Source: Bacillota bacterium
GTDB taxonomy: Bacteria; Bacillota; Sulfobacillia; JAJZYS01; JAILZS01
Assembly: GCA_023512375.1 (NCBI GenBank)
Contig: JAILZS010000014.1
Span: 1 to 53,517, forward strand
Length of the DNA: 53,517 nt
Direction of reading: 5' to 3'
Shown in pieces: positions 8,586 to 17,572 of the stretch. Position numbers and translations under genes: made by a program. Positions within the stretch are counted from its first letter, which is position 1, and each line of letters begins with the position of its first letter. The notes beneath the pieces were generated by a model. That model made no database searches and had not been told where the DNA came from. It saw only the letters and a program-made list of their open reading frames with translations.

Positions 8586-10951
8586 TGCCCACCCTGTTCG
8601 GCACCCCGGTGCGCCGGCGGGAGGACGCCCGCCTCATCCGGGGGGAGGGGCTGTACACGGACGACGTGCGCCTTCCCGACATGGTGTACGCCGCCTTCGT
8701 GCGCAGCACCCACCCCAGCGCCCGCATCCGCGTCGACGCCTCGGCCGCCCGTGCCCTGCCCGGGGTGCTGGCGGTGTTCACTGCCGACGACGTGGCCGGG
8801 CGGGTGGGCGACGTCCCCACCGCTTGGCTTGTTCCCGACTCCGGCCTGCGCACCCCGCCCCGACCGGTCCTGGCGCGGGACGTGGTGCGCTACGTGGGCG
8901 AGCCCATCGCCATGGTGGTGGCGCGCACCCGCGCCCTGGCCGCCGACGCCGCTTCCGCCGTGAACGTCGCCTACGAACCCCTTCCCCATGTCACCGACGC
9001 CCGCGCCGCCCTCGCCCCGGGTGCGCCCCAGGTGCACGCCGGCGTGCCGGGAAACGTCCTGTTCACCTGGCATGCGGGCGACCGGGAGGCCACCGACCGC
9101 GCCTTCGCCGAGGCGGAAGTGGAGGTGTCGCTCTCCATCCGCAACCAGCGGCTGGTGCCGGCGGCCATGGAGCCCAGGACGGCGGTGGCCGCCCCCACGC
9201 CCGAGGGCGGCCTCACGCTTTGGACCACGAGCCAGAACCCCCACATCGCCCGCTTCGTGCTCTCGGGCATGCTCTCCCTGTCGGAGCAGCGGCTTCGGGT
9301 GGTGGCGCCGGACGTCGGGGGCGGGTTCGGGAGCAAGATCCCCGTCTACCCGGACGAGGCGATGGTGGCCCACGCCGCCCGCGTCCTCGGCGTGCCCGTG
9401 AAGTGGACCGAGACCCGGTCGGAGGCCTTCGTGGCCACCATCCACGGGCGCGACCAGGTGCAGGACGTGGCCATGTGCGGCCGGCGCGACGGCACGATCA
9501 CGGGCATCCGCGTGCGGGCCACCGCCAACATGGGCGCCTACCTGTCGCTGGCCGCCCCCGGCGTGCCCACGATCCTGTTCGGCCTCATCGTGCCGGGGGC
9601 GTACCGCATCGGCGCCGTCGACGTGGAGGTCGTGGGCGTCGCCACCCACACCACGCCCACCGACGCCTACCGCGGGGCGGGGCGGCCGGAGGCGACGTTC
9701 CTCGTCGAGCGCCTGGTGGACACCTTCGCCCGCCGCATCGGCATGGATGCGGCCGAGGTGCGGCGCCGCAACTTCGTGCCCGCCTCCGCCTTCCCGTACG
9801 CCACCCCCACGGGCCTCGTGTACGACAGCGGCGACTACGCGGCGGCCATGGACCGGGCCCTGGAGGCGGTGGGGTACGAGGCGATGCGCCGCCGCCAGGA
9901 GGACCTGAGGCGCGAGGGACGCTACCTCGGCATCGGCCTGAGCACCTACGTGGAGGTGTGCGGCCTGGGGCCCTCCAAGGTGGCCGGCGCGGTCGGCTTC
10001 CAGGGCGGCCTGTGGGAGAGCGCCACCGTGCGCGTCCATCCCTCCGGCAAGGTGGCGGTGATCATCGGCGCCTCGCCCCACGGTCAGGGGGAGGAGACCA
10101 CCTTCGCCCAGATCGTAGCCGACGCCCTGGGAGCGCCGTTCGAAGACGTGGAAGTGGTGCACGGCGACACCGCCGCCACCCCCATGGGATGGGGGACCTA
10201 CGGCAGCCGCACCACCCCGGTGGGCGGCGGGGCCGTGAGCCTGGCCGCCCGGCGGGTGGCGGACAAGGCGCGCCGCCTGGCGGCTCACCTGTTGGAGGCA
10301 GCCGAGGAGGACGTGGTGGTGACCGACGGCCGTTACCATGTGGCCGGCGCGCCGGCGCGCTCGCTCTCGTTCGCCGACGTGGCCCTCCAGGCCCACCTCG
10401 CCTGGCGTCTGCCGGACGGCATGGAGCCCGGTCTGGAGGCGTCCGCCTTCTACGACCCGGAGAACTTCGTCTTCCCCTTCGGCTGCCACGCCTGCGTGGT
10501 GGAGGTGGACCGCAACACGGGCGAGGTGCGCATCCTCCGGTACGTGGCGGTGGACGACTGCGGCCGCATCATCAACCCCATGATCGTCGACGGCCAGGTG
10601 CACGGGGGGGTGGCCCAGGGCCTGGGCCAGGCGTTGTGGGAGGGGGCGGTGTACGACGAATCCGGCCAGCTCGTCACCGCCTCGTTCCTCGACTACGCCC
10701 TCCCGCGCGCCCGCCTCATGCCGCACATCGAGACGCTGCACACCGAGACGCCGTCGCCTCACAACCCCCTGGGGGTGAAGGGCGTGGGGGAGACGGGCAC
10801 GATCGCCGCCACCCCCGCGGTCGTCAACGCCGTGGTGGACGCCCTTGCGCCGCTGGGGGTCGAGCACGTGGACATGCCGATGACGCCCGAGCGCCTGTGG
10901 CGGATCCTGTCCAGGGCGCAGGGCCGGGCGCCCGAGGAGGTGCGGGCATGA
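8585..10951 (+). CDS. coxL: Molybdenum hydroxylase large subunit, form II CoxL-like
   Basis: The 788-residue protein begins [20 protein letters not shown] and has the usual layout of molybdenum-cofactor-binding large subunits, with [20 protein letters not shown] near residue 250 and [20 protein letters not shown] near the C-terminus. The active-site loop reads AYRGAGR (residues 361-367). This is the form II signature; proven CO dehydrogenases of form I carry AYxCSFR. The physiological substrate may therefore be CO or another compound such as an aldehyde or heterocycle. The operon order S-L-M is not the usual form I order. No cofactor maturation genes (coxD, coxE, xdhC-like) are present nearby. 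Confidence 0.88.
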
Positions 10952-11817
10952 TCGCCGAGGCGTTCGACTACGAGCGCGCCGACAGCCTGGAGGCGGCCCT
11001 CGCCGCCCTTGCGCGCCGGCCGGGGGCCAAGGTGTTGGCCGGGGGCCACAGCCTTCTCCCCCTGCTCAAGCTGCGGCTCGCCCAGGTGCCGCTCCTGGTG
11101 GACATCGACGGCGTGGGCGAGCTCGGCGGCGTGCGGGTGGAGGACGGCGACCTGGTGGTGGGGGCGCTCGCCCGCCACCGCGACGTGGCCGACTCCGAGG
11201 CCGTGCGCCGCGGCTGGACGGCGCTCGCCCAGGCGGCATCGCACGTCGGCGACCCCCAGGTGCGCAGCCGGGGGACGGTGGGCGGCAACCTCGCCCACGG
11301 CGACCCCGCGTCGGACCTTCCCACCGCCGTCCTCCTGTTCGACGGCGTGCTCACCGTCGCGAGCGGCGCGGGCCTGCGGCAGGTGTCCGCCCGCGACTTC
11401 TGGCTCGGGCCCTTCGCCACCGCCCTGGGCGAAGGGGAGATCCTTACGGCCGTGCGCATGGCGCCCCTGGGCGATCGCGCCGCCAGCGCCTATCGCAAGT
11501 TCCCCCACCCGGCCTCGGGCTACGCCGTCGTCTCGGTGGCGGCGGCGGTGCGGCTGGACGGGGAGGGTCGGGTGGCCGAGGCGCGGGTGGCGGTCGGGGG
11601 GGCGACGTACGTCCCCTTCCGCGCCGCCGCCGCCGAGGCGGCCATGGTGGGCGTGCGGCCCGACCCCCCCGCCTGCCGGGAGGCGGTGGCCGACCTGTTC
11701 GCCGGCCAGGAGCCGGCGGGCGACATGTACGCCTCCGCCGACTACCGCGCCCACATCGCCCGCCTGTACGCCGCCGACGCCCTCGCGGCGGCGGGGGCGG
11801 CGGCCGCGGCCGGCTGA
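10948..11817 (+). CDS. coxM: Molybdenum hydroxylase FAD-binding medium subunit
   Basis: The protein has 289 residues and starts at an ATG overlapping the large-subunit stop (ATGA). The FAD-binding signatures [15 protein letters not shown] (about residues 30-45) and [19 protein letters not shown] (about 107-125) are intact, and the C-terminal CO-dehydrogenase-flavoprotein domain follows. The subunit accepts electrons from the iron-sulfur subunit and passes them to an external acceptor such as a quinone. With the two upstream genes it completes one three-subunit enzyme. A strong hairpin follows, ending the operon. Confidence 0.9.
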   Translation: MIAEAFDYERADSLEAALAALARRPGAKVLAGGHSLLPLLKLRLAQVPLLVDIDGVGELGGVRVEDGDLVVGALARHRDVADSEAVRRGWTALAQAASHVGDPQVRSRGTVGGNLAHGDPASDLPTAVLLFDGVLTVASGAGLRQVSARDFWLGPFATALGEGEILTAVRMAPLGDRAASAYRKFPHPASGYAVVSVAAAVRLDGEGRVAEARVAVGGATYVPFRAAAAEAAMVGVRPDPPACREAVADLFAGQEPAGDMYASADYRAHIARLYAADALAAAGAAAAAG

Positions 11818-11834
11818 CGGCTCGCGCGAGAGCC

Positions 11835-11864
11835 GGGGCCGGCGCCCACCGGGGCGCCGGCCCC
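11835..11864. terminator. Strong hairpin ending the coxSLM-like operon
   Basis: GGGGCCGGCGCCC and GGGCGCCGGCCCC form a perfect 13-base-pair stem around ACCG, 17 bases after the coxM stop. There is no T-run, as with the other hairpins found at gene ends in this window. Confidence 0.65.
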
Positions 11865-12105
11865 AGCCTGTCGTCAGGACCGATCGGGCCGGGGCGAGGG
11901 GAACCATCGGCGCACACCGGCGTTGCGGCCGTCCCCCTTCTCCCTGGTCTCCCGTCGTCCCGCCCCGATCCGAAGGAAGGCGCCAAAGAAAGCCCCGAAG
12001 GCCTTAGCCACAGGCCTTGCCTGCCCCCTAGCCTGGAAGGCGAAAGGGGCGGACCCCCGCACGGCGGCGAAGGCTCCCGCCCCGACGGCAAAGGGGGCAT
12101 CCATC

Positions 12106-12714
12106 ATGGCGGTTCGCCGTTCCTGGGCATGGATCGCAGGGCTCGGCGTCGCGGGACTGGTGGCCGCGGGCGCGGTGGGCATGACGCAGGCGGCCTCCCG
12201 GCCCCGTCCCGACGAAAGCAGCGTGAGCCTCAAGGGCGTGCACACCCGCTACACGTTGCACCTCACGATCGTAACCGGCGGCATGATTCACAAGCCGGGC
12301 TGGCCCAAGTTCCTCGCAAACGGCAAGTCCAGCGCGCGCATCGTCCTACCGGCGCACGCCCTGGTCACGGTGCTTCTTCGCAGCTATGACGACGGCGCTG
12401 CCCTCACCCCCGCCCACTTCGCCGCCGTGGACGGTACGGTGGGCGGCGTGGTGCGCATCGGCGGCAAGGCGGTGAAGGGCGTGGCGCCCAAGGACGTGTC
12501 CCACACGTTCACCGTCGTCGGCCTTGACCTCAACGCCCCCATCCCGGCCGTGACGGGGAAGAAGAAGTTCCTCACCGAGACCTTCCAGTTCGTCACCGGC
12601 GCCCCCGGCACGTGGGAGTGGCAGTGCTACGCCCCCTGCGGGACCGGCAAGACGGGCTGGGACGGCCCCATGATCACGCCCGGCTACATGATGGGCACGC
12701 TGGTCGTGCGCTAG
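12106..12714 (+). CDS. Exported cupredoxin-like protein with an altered copper motif
   Basis: The ATG at 12106 follows AAGGGGGCATCC and opens directly into a signal or anchor sequence (basic RR, then WIAGLGVAGLVAAGAVG). The 202-residue product has a cupredoxin-type end: SHTFTVVGLDL with H133, then WEWQCYAPCGTGKTGW with C174 and C178. The C-x3-C-G arrangement resembles the CuA centre of cytochrome oxidase subunit II (C-x3-C-G-x-G-H), but the position of the last histidine is K182. Copper binding by H133, a cysteine and a methionine in the final PMITPGYMMG segment is possible. It probably carries electrons or copper outside the cell. The following membrane protein is likely co-expressed. Confidence 0.7.
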   Translation: MAVRRSWAWIAGLGVAGLVAAGAVGMTQAASRPRPDESSVSLKGVHTRYTLHLTIVTGGMIHKPGWPKFLANGKSSARIVLPAHALVTVLLRSYDDGAALTPAHFAAVDGTVGGVVRIGGKAVKGVAPKDVSHTFTVVGLDLNAPIPAVTGKKKFLTETFQFVTGAPGTWEWQCYAPCGTGKTGWDGPMITPGYMMGTLVVR

Positions 12715-12750
12715 GGAGCGCCGACCGCAGTCGATGAGGGGGGATCCGCC

Positions 12751-13743
12751 ATGGCCCGTCCGGCGCGCGCCCTGGAGGTCGCGGTCGACCCGGGCTCCGT
12801 GTACGAGGCGGCGCCCGACCGCCTCCTGCGGGTGGGGCTGGCAAGCCTGTGGCTCCTGGACGGCCTGCTCCAGGCCCAGCCGGGCATGTTCACCATGGAC
12901 ATGGTGAGCACGATCATGCAGCCCGCGGCCACGGGCCAGCCCGGGTGGCTGTCGGGCCTCGTCCACTGGTCCGTCGTCCTCGTGACCCCGCGCGTCGCGG
13001 CCTTCAACTGGGGCGTGGTCCTCCTGCAGCTGGCCATCGGCGCTTTCATGCTCGCCCCTCCCGGCGCCTTCAGGCGGCTGGGCGTCGTCCTAGGCGGGGC
13101 GTGGGCGCTCGTGGTGTGGGTGTTCGGCGAGGGGCTGGGGCAACTCCTCACGGGGTCTGCCACGCCCCTGTCGGGGGCGCCGGGGAGCGCCTTCGTCTAC
13201 CTGGTGGGGGCTGTCGTCCTCCTCTGGCCGGGGGGCGCGGCGTCGGCCCGCATCGCCGGCCGCAGCGCCGTCGCCGTCGCCGCCTCGGCCATCCTGGCCC
13301 TGAGCGCCCTCCTTCAGCTCAACCCCCTCTTCTTCACCTCCCTTGGCCTGTCGAGCCCCTTCGGCCAGGCGGCCATGATGGGCCAGCCGTCCTGGCTCAG
13401 GGCGCCTATCGCCTGGGCGGCCACAGCCGCCGCCTCGGCGCCGGTCGCCGCCAACGCCCTCGCCGTCCTCCTCTTCGCCCTCGCGGCCGCCTGGCTGTGG
13501 CAGCGCCCGACCCGGCGGTGGGAAGGGATCCTCTTGGCGGTCACCCTGGTCTGGCTGGGCCTCGTGTGGTGGCTGGGGCAGGACTTCGGCATGCCCTTTA
13601 GCGGCATGGAGACCGATCCCAACACGGCGGCGCCGCTCGCCCTTCTTGTCTTCACCGCCTACGTCGCGCGGCGGCGCGCCCTGGCGGGGCGGGGGAGCGG
13701 CGTCACCCAGCCGCTGGCGGGGAAGGCATCTTCCGCCGCCTGA
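12751..13743 (+). CDS. Multi-pass membrane protein of unknown function
   Basis: The 330-residue protein starts with ATG after GAGGGGGGATCCGCC, 36 bases past the cupredoxin gene. About eight hydrophobic segments are visible. Recognisable stretches include LLRVGLASLWLLDGLLQAQP, MDMVSTIMQPAATGQPGW, a central WVFGEGLGQLLTG and a late WWLGQDFGMPF. It resembles uncharacterised membrane proteins of high-GC bacteria, and I cannot assign a function. The close spacing suggests it works with the cupredoxin, for example in copper handling or in a membrane electron-transfer step, but this is inference from position only. Confidence 0.75.
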   Translation: MARPARALEVAVDPGSVYEAAPDRLLRVGLASLWLLDGLLQAQPGMFTMDMVSTIMQPAATGQPGWLSGLVHWSVVLVTPRVAAFNWGVVLLQLAIGAFMLAPPGAFRRLGVVLGGAWALVVWVFGEGLGQLLTGSATPLSGAPGSAFVYLVGAVVLLWPGGAASARIAGRSAVAVAASAILALSALLQLNPLFFTSLGLSSPFGQAAMMGQPSWLRAPIAWAATAAASAPVAANALAVLLFALAAAWLWQRPTRRWEGILLAVTLVWLGLVWWLGQDFGMPFSGMETDPNTAAPLALLVFTAYVARRRALAGRGSGVTQPLAGKASSAA

Positions 13744-13843
13744 CGGCGGCGCCTGGCGCGGCCGGAGCATGTGGGGCGGGGGCGGTCCCCCGCCCCTGCC
13801 CGTGGTAGGATGGACGGGAGGTCGGGCAAGACCGACCCCGGGG

Positions 13844-15535
13844 GTGAACGTGAAGCTCGCCGCCTACTTAGGCCGCCTCCCGTCCGTCCAGGTGAGCGCC
13901 GTCGCGAAGCGGGCGGGCCCAGAGGCCGAGGGGGCCCTTGCCCGCGCCGGCGTGGAGGGGCTCGCCACCCACTTGGCGGGCGCGGAGCGGGTGGCGGCCT
14001 TGTTCGACTGCCTCGACCCCGAGGTCCGGCGCGTCGCCTACCGCCTGGCGATGCTTCCGGGGAGCGAGGCGCCCGTGGCGCTTCTCGTACACTTCCTGGG
14101 ACAGGGGTCAGGGGCTGGGCGCGCCCGGGTGGAGGAGGCGGTTCGCGCCCTGTGCGACGCCGACCTGGCCTTCTGGGTGCGGCCTGACGCCGTCGCCATG
14201 CCGGAGGAGTTCCTCCCCGGCGTCGTGCGCGTGCTCGAGCGGCGGGCGGTGCGGGTGGTGGCGGCGGACGGCGTGCCGCGCGAGCGCGTGTGGGAACGCC
14301 CGCCAACCCGCGTCGTGGCCGACCTGGCGCGACTTCTCGGCCGCCTGCGCCTGGGGGCGGCGACCACGCGCACGGGACGCGTGGCGCGGCGCGAACAGCT
14401 TCGCCTGGCGGCGTACGTGGAAGGGGGCGGGGAGGGGATCGCCGCCGCCACGGGGCGGGACTTCGACCTCGCCCCCGCCTGGGACGAGTACGACGCCCGC
14501 CTCGCTCCTTGGCTTGCGGTGGCGGCGTTGTACGGTCTCGTGCGGGTCGAGCGCGGCCGGGGGGTCGTGCCGTCGCCGGAGGGGGAGCGATTCCTCGCCC
14601 AGGACGCGTGGTGGCAGTGGGAGAGGGCGGCGGAGGCCTGGCTCCACCTCATGCGCCGCCACGGCGCGGGCCTGCGCGCCTTGTCGCCCGACTTCATCGC
14701 ATCCTCGCCCGAGGGCGGGTGGCTGGACCTGGAGGCGGCGGCCGAGGAGTACGGGCGGGCGAGCGACCCGTGGGGGCTCACCCCTCGCGCCCTCCTCCGG
14801 CTCATCTCCGCCACCGGCTACCTACTGGGCACGCTTCGCCTGGCGAGCCGGGGCGAGGCGGCGGCCGGAGAGACGCCCCTGCCCCTCGTCATGCCGACGG
14901 CGGCCATGCGCGCCCTGGCCGAGCGCAAGGCGGCGCCGTTGGTGCCGGTCGAGGGGCGGCTGCACCTGGACGCGAACATGGAGGTCGTGGCCATGGGCGA
15001 CCTGCCGGCGCGCCTGTGGGCCGACCTGGCGCTCTGGGCGCAGCCTCGGACGCTCGACCGGGCGAGCGTGTGGCAGTTCACGCCCGCCTCGGTGGGGGCG
15101 GCGGCGGCCGCCGGATGGGCGGTGACGGGGCTGTTGGCTGCGCTGGCGGAGGCGGCGGCCGGCGGGGTGCCGCAGGCCATGGAGGTGCGTCTGCGGGAAT
15201 GGGGCCACGCGGCCGCCGTCGAGGTGCGTTTGCGCAGCGTCGTGCGCCTGGAGGAGGGCAGCGACCGCGCCCGTCTGAAGGAGCTTCTCCTCCGCCTGGG
15301 CTTGGAGCGCGCGGGGGAGGGGCTCTTCCTCGCCGATCCCGCGCGCCATGCCGAGGTGGTGCGGGCGCTGGAGGCCGAGCGCGTACGCGTAAGGGCGGAC
15401 GAGATCTCGCCCTCTCCCTTCTCCCCCCCGTCCGGCGGGCGCGGCGGCCGTCGCCTGCAGATGCCCTGGCCAGGGCCCTTCCAGGAGCGGCTTTCCCTGA
15501 CGTTTCCTGGCGCGGGCAGAGCGCGCCGCCGCTAG
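13844..15535 (+). CDS. XPB/Ssl2 N-terminal-domain protein, first of two paralogues
   Basis: The start is GTG at 13844 or GTG at 13850 (GTGAACGTG); the ribosome binding site is weak, but a possible -10 (TAGGAT, 13807-13812) lies about 31 bases upstream. The 563-residue protein is mostly helical and carries the helicase-associated XPB/Ssl2 N-terminal domain: VEGRLHLDANMEVVAMGDLP, then DRASVWQFTPASVGAAAAAG, around residues 370-430. Such proteins accompany bacterial XPB in actinobacteria. Near the C-terminus it carries MPWPGPF (residues 540-546), which also occurs at the same distance from the start in the next gene. It has no helicase motifs of its own and is probably a partner or regulator of the XPB enzyme two genes downstream. 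Confidence 0.7.
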   Translation: MNVKLAAYLGRLPSVQVSAVAKRAGPEAEGALARAGVEGLATHLAGAERVAALFDCLDPEVRRVAYRLAMLPGSEAPVALLVHFLGQGSGAGRARVEEAVRALCDADLAFWVRPDAVAMPEEFLPGVVRVLERRAVRVVAADGVPRERVWERPPTRVVADLARLLGRLRLGAATTRTGRVARREQLRLAAYVEGGGEGIAAATGRDFDLAPAWDEYDARLAPWLAVAALYGLVRVERGRGVVPSPEGERFLAQDAWWQWERAAEAWLHLMRRHGAGLRALSPDFIASSPEGGWLDLEAAAEEYGRASDPWGLTPRALLRLISATGYLLGTLRLASRGEAAAGETPLPLVMPTAAMRALAERKAAPLVPVEGRLHLDANMEVVAMGDLPARLWADLALWAQPRTLDRASVWQFTPASVGAAAAAGWAVTGLLAALAEAAAGGVPQAMEVRLREWGHAAAVEVRLRSVVRLEEGSDRARLKELLLRLGLERAGEGLFLADPARHAEVVRALEAERVRVRADEISPSPFSPPSGGRGGRRLQMPWPGPFQERLSLTFPGAGRARRR

Positions 15536-15595
15536 CCGATAGGGGGAGGGCGCGGGCAGGCGTCGAACCGAAGGGAAGCGAGGAGGAGGTGGAGG

Positions 15596-17539
15596 ATGGC
15601 TTCGGGGGCACGCCGCCCGCTTCCGCCGCCCGACGCCGCCTGCCTGCGGGAAGAACAGGTGGGGCTGGTGCTCGAGCGCCTCTGGCTGGCCGCCGCCCTG
15701 CCGTTGGCCGCTGGGGCGGGGGCGGTCGAGTGGTGGGAGGCGGACGGGGCGGAGCGCGCCATCGAACGCCTCAAAGGAGCGGGCTGGGCGGAATCCACCG
15801 GCCGCGGGGGTTGGCGTCTCCGCCCCGCCGCCGCGGCGGCCGCGACCGAGGCGGTGACGGCAACCTGGCGGCGGGAGGGCGTCCTCGTGGCGGTCGATCC
15901 CGGACGCGCCTGGCGGCGGCAGGAACCCGCGGCAGCGGTGGCCGCCATGGCACGCCTCCTCGCCGCGGTGGACGGCACGCGCGCCACGGCGCGCCGACGC
16001 CTGTCGAGCGCGGCGGTGGCCGCCGCCCGGCGCGCCGTGGCCCCCATCGAGCGCGAATGGGGAGCGGCGGGAGGGCGCGAGGTGGTCTCCGCCGCACACG
16101 ACGAGCGGCACCCCGCCCTGGCGGTGTGGGAGGGGTGGGAGCCCGACGTGGCCGCGTGGGTCGGGCTCGCCGCCGACCTCGGGCTGTTCGCCCTGGCGGA
16201 CGATCCGGCCGGCGCGGTGTGGACCGTGCCGGCGGGGGCGCTCGAGGAGTGGTTCGCCGCCTCCCCCGGCGGGCGCTGGGCGCGCCTGGCCCATGCCTTC
16301 CGCCGCATGGCCGACGTCCACGCCGTAAGCCGCGTGCTCCTCTGGCCGGAGGAGGGGGAGGCGGTGGTGCCCGGCAGGCTCTTGGCCTGGCTGGCGCAGC
16401 GCGACCAGCGCTATGCCGCCCTCGCCGCCTACGCCATCACGGCCGTCGTCGGCGGCGCCTTCCGCCTCGGCCTGGCGGCGGTGGCGCCGGCGCCTGGGGG
16501 TGGGGAGGACGGCATCGCTGTGCGCCTGCTGCCGGAGGGGCGGCGGCTCCTTTCGGGCGAGGGGGCGGATCCTCCACCTCTCGCACCCGCATCGGTAAGG
16601 GTGACGGGCGACTTCCGCGTGTACGCGCCGGCGGCCGACGATCCGGAACGCGCCTTCTGGCTCGCCCGCTTCGCCGACCTGGAAGGGGTGGACGGCCTGG
16701 CCGTGCACCACTTGACGCGGTGGCGCTGGACCGATGCTTGCCAAGCCGGCTACGCGCCGGACGACGCCCTCGCCTTCCTGACGGACGGCGGGGACGGCAG
16801 CATGCCTCCCAACGTCGCCTTCACGCTGGAGCACGACTGGAGCGGCATCGACGCCGCCGGACCGGCGATGGCGCGGGTGGAGGCGGCGCTCCTCCTGCGC
16901 CTGCCGGACGAGGCGACCGCCGCCCGCCTGCGCGCCCTTCGGGCCGTGCGCTCGGCGGTGGCGGAGGAGATCACGCCCACCGTGTGGCGCCTGCACCCCC
17001 TGGACGGGCGGGCCTTGGGACGGCTGCGCGATCGTGTGGCGGAGGCGGGGACGATGTTGGCCCTCGCGCCGGAGGCGGTGCGACCCCCGGAGGAGGGGAC
17101 GGGCGGAAAGCGGTCCGCCCGTCCGCCCGACCGGGCAGGGGCCCGACCGAGCGCGCCCTACGCCGAAGGCGGCGGCCTTCCGGTGCACTTGGATGGCGAA
17201 CCCGTGCGCCTGCCGTGGCCCGGCCCGTTCGATGGCGGCGGGGGTGCGGCCACCCCGTGGCGGCTTGAGGTACCGGGGCGTGCGCCCCTTCCCGCCCGCC
17301 TGCCGCCCCGCCCACCCCCCCAGGCATGGCGGCGGCTGGCGCGCTCGCTTGCGCCGGGTCACCGCCTCCTGGTGGCCACGCGGCAGGAGGGGATCCTGCG
17401 GGTGGCGGTGGAGTGGGCCGACCGCAACGGGCTCGCGGGGCGGGGGGAGGACGGCGTCCTGCACGTGTGGGAGACATCGGAGATCCTCGGCCTGTGCGAG
17501 CCCGGGCAGGTGGACGTGACGGGGGCACGGCGGTACTGA
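15596..17539 (+). CDS. XPB/Ssl2 N-terminal-domain protein, second paralogue
   Basis: The ATG at 15596 follows GAGGAGGAGGTGGAGG. The 647-residue protein is only weakly similar to its upstream neighbour but has the same plan: a helical N-terminal half, an XPB/Ssl2-N-like segment (VRVTGDFRVYAPAADDPERA, then LAVHHLTRWRWTDACQAGY) near residues 335-390, and LPWPGPF at residues 539-545. After that it adds about 100 residues with a beta-rich stretch (RLLVATRQEGILRVAVEWA) that the first paralogue lacks. It has no ATPase motifs. It sits 60 bases after the first paralogue and 33 bases before the helicase gene, so the three form one operon. Confidence 0.65.
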   Translation: MASGARRPLPPPDAACLREEQVGLVLERLWLAAALPLAAGAGAVEWWEADGAERAIERLKGAGWAESTGRGGWRLRPAAAAAATEAVTATWRREGVLVAVDPGRAWRRQEPAAAVAAMARLLAAVDGTRATARRRLSSAAVAAARRAVAPIEREWGAAGGREVVSAAHDERHPALAVWEGWEPDVAAWVGLAADLGLFALADDPAGAVWTVPAGALEEWFAASPGGRWARLAHAFRRMADVHAVSRVLLWPEEGEAVVPGRLLAWLAQRDQRYAALAAYAITAVVGGAFRLGLAAVAPAPGGGEDGIAVRLLPEGRRLLSGEGADPPPLAPASVRVTGDFRVYAPAADDPERAFWLARFADLEGVDGLAVHHLTRWRWTDACQAGYAPDDALAFLTDGGDGSMPPNVAFTLEHDWSGIDAAGPAMARVEAALLLRLPDEATAARLRALRAVRSAVAEEITPTVWRLHPLDGRALGRLRDRVAEAGTMLALAPEAVRPPEEGTGGKRSARPPDRAGARPSAPYAEGGGLPVHLDGEPVRLPWPGPFDGGGGAATPWRLEVPGRAPLPARLPPRPPPQAWRRLARSLAPGHRLLVATRQEGILRVAVEWADRNGLAGRGEDGVLHVWETSEILGLCEPGQVDVTGARRY

Positions 17540-17572
17540 CCGCGGACGGCAAGAACGGCGAAACCAAGGGGG

